From Tetraselmis striata (taxonomy: Eukaryota; Chlorophyta; Chlorodendrophyceae; Chlorodendrales; Chlorodendraceae): DNA of 64,000 nt. A model generated the notes under the pieces. The model saw only the letters and a list, made by a program, of their open reading frames with translations, ran no database searches and was not told where the DNA came from. Location of the stretch: the NCBI GenBank assembly GCA_006384855.1, contig VCJN01000598.1:62001-126000 (forward strand). The letters are read 5' to 3'. The translations under genes were made by a program, and so were the position numbers. Shown here piece by piece: positions 63,269 to 64,000 of this stretch (positions within the stretch are counted from its first letter, which is position 1; every line of letters begins with the position of its first letter).

Positions 63269-64000
63269 CTGCAGGAGGGGAGCGGCGGAGCGGGTCAGCC
63301 TCAGACGTCCGCAACGTTTCGCGCAGCGGAACGCAGCAACGGGATTCGTTGCGTGCGGTGGTCGCAGCGAGTAATGCAGGACTAGGGCAATGGTGACAAG
63401 CCGTGTCAGCAGTTGAAACAACACGCTTTATCTACACTAGTGCGTAGGTGACAACATTCCAAAAGGCGGTGCCGTGTTCTGCCTCCCTTCTGCCGTTTTT
63501 TACTATTTCTATATCTATTATATTCTGGTATCATTCTTTGCTCTGCGTCTTATCATTGCTGACGCTTCAACGTTATAACAGACAGGACGCGATAGAAAGA
63601 ATTGCGTAATCTTTCATGTCTGCAATATTGCTGCAATACATCCTAACGCTATACTACATGAAACTATCTAATACTACATGTACCAACGAATGCCAGGAGT
63701 ACTCGCGCTATTAATACCCGTGAACGCATTCCGAGTGTGGTGTAACTAACGTCATCTTATCGTAAGGTTACGCATCGACCCGCATTCCTCTTTTGCTATA
63801 TTATTAGATTATAATAAGAACAACGCACGTGTGTTTTTCTTGAATAAATGGGCCATACAAACTCAAAAAATGTACTTAGTGCTATCCGAAATCGATTCGC
63901 AGTACGACCACAACGATACAATTCTCAATTCTCTTTCGGAACAATCCAATCTCTCAACACATATTCACCTATTCTATTCCATTCCATTTCTTATCGCCGA
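63269..64000. other. AT-rich DNA, intron or upstream region of the ARM gene
   Basis: From 63,430 the sequence is AT-rich with no coding motif on either strand. It is either a long intron or the 5' flank of the ARM gene. Confidence 0.45.

Overview
The window looks like nuclear DNA of a green alga, probably a core chlorophyte. The clear host genes are split by short GT-AG introns. Several 3' ends carry the chlorophyte-type poly(A) signal TGTAA 60-280 nt after the stop. The AdoMetDC domain and its leader uORF are of plant type, one protein looks thylakoid-lumen targeted and another plastid-targeted, and a short TTTAGGG/TTTTAGGG tract is present. There are no operons, Shine-Dalgarno sites or CRISPR arrays. 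Runs of 15-33 G or C are frequent, mostly in introns and repeats.

Host genes lie at the two ends. Left end (3.5-14.8 kb): a three-exon FAD-dependent oxidoreductase (minus) whose second intron holds a ~500-bp hexanucleotide array; an eight-or-more-exon ADP-ribosylglycohydrolase (minus); divergent from it, a five-exon MsrA-like protein (plus) that has lost the catalytic cysteine and carries a lumenal-type targeting region; and a single-exon, Lys/Gly-rich, probably plastid-targeted protein (plus). Right end (54-64 kb): a bifunctional AdoMet decarboxylase-ornithine decarboxylase fusion preceded by a conserved plant-type uORF, then the 3' six exons of an armadillo-repeat gene (minus) whose 5' part was not found.

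The middle (16.6-53 kb) is a graveyard of nested mobile elements. A Ty1/Copia element (16,664-24,933, minus) has 461/465-bp LTRs, gag, a C5 DNA methyltransferase domain, protease, integrase, RT and RNase H; it is decayed by frameshifts and stops. From 25.7 to 33.1 kb lie an unassigned multi-exon minus gene, an F-box-like fragment and a CACTA/EnSpm-like transposase relic. From 33 to 43 kb there are LTRs of a second Copia family, a gene with a Cys/His finger and a Tudor-like segment running into a 30-bp coding minisatellite, and two longer tandem arrays. A degenerate Ty3/Gypsy element (43,754-~52,407, plus) carries, between gag and protease, an unusual module: a Dam/DIRS-like N6-methyltransferase-fold domain followed by a Nudix-like domain. 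It has been hit by a 5'-truncated LINE (14-bp target-site duplication), a tRNA-derived SINE and members of a ~330-bp dispersed repeat family.

Most notable: (1) the AdoMetDC-ODC fusion under a conserved polyamine-type uORF, which would place both rate-limiting polyamine enzymes under one translational switch; (2) two unrelated LTR retrotransposons in one window, each carrying a DNA-methyltransferase-related domain (C5 in Copia, N6-type plus Nudix in Gypsy); (3) the lumenal MsrA-like protein without its catalytic Cys. All calls come from reading the sequence and from family knowledge; no searches were run.
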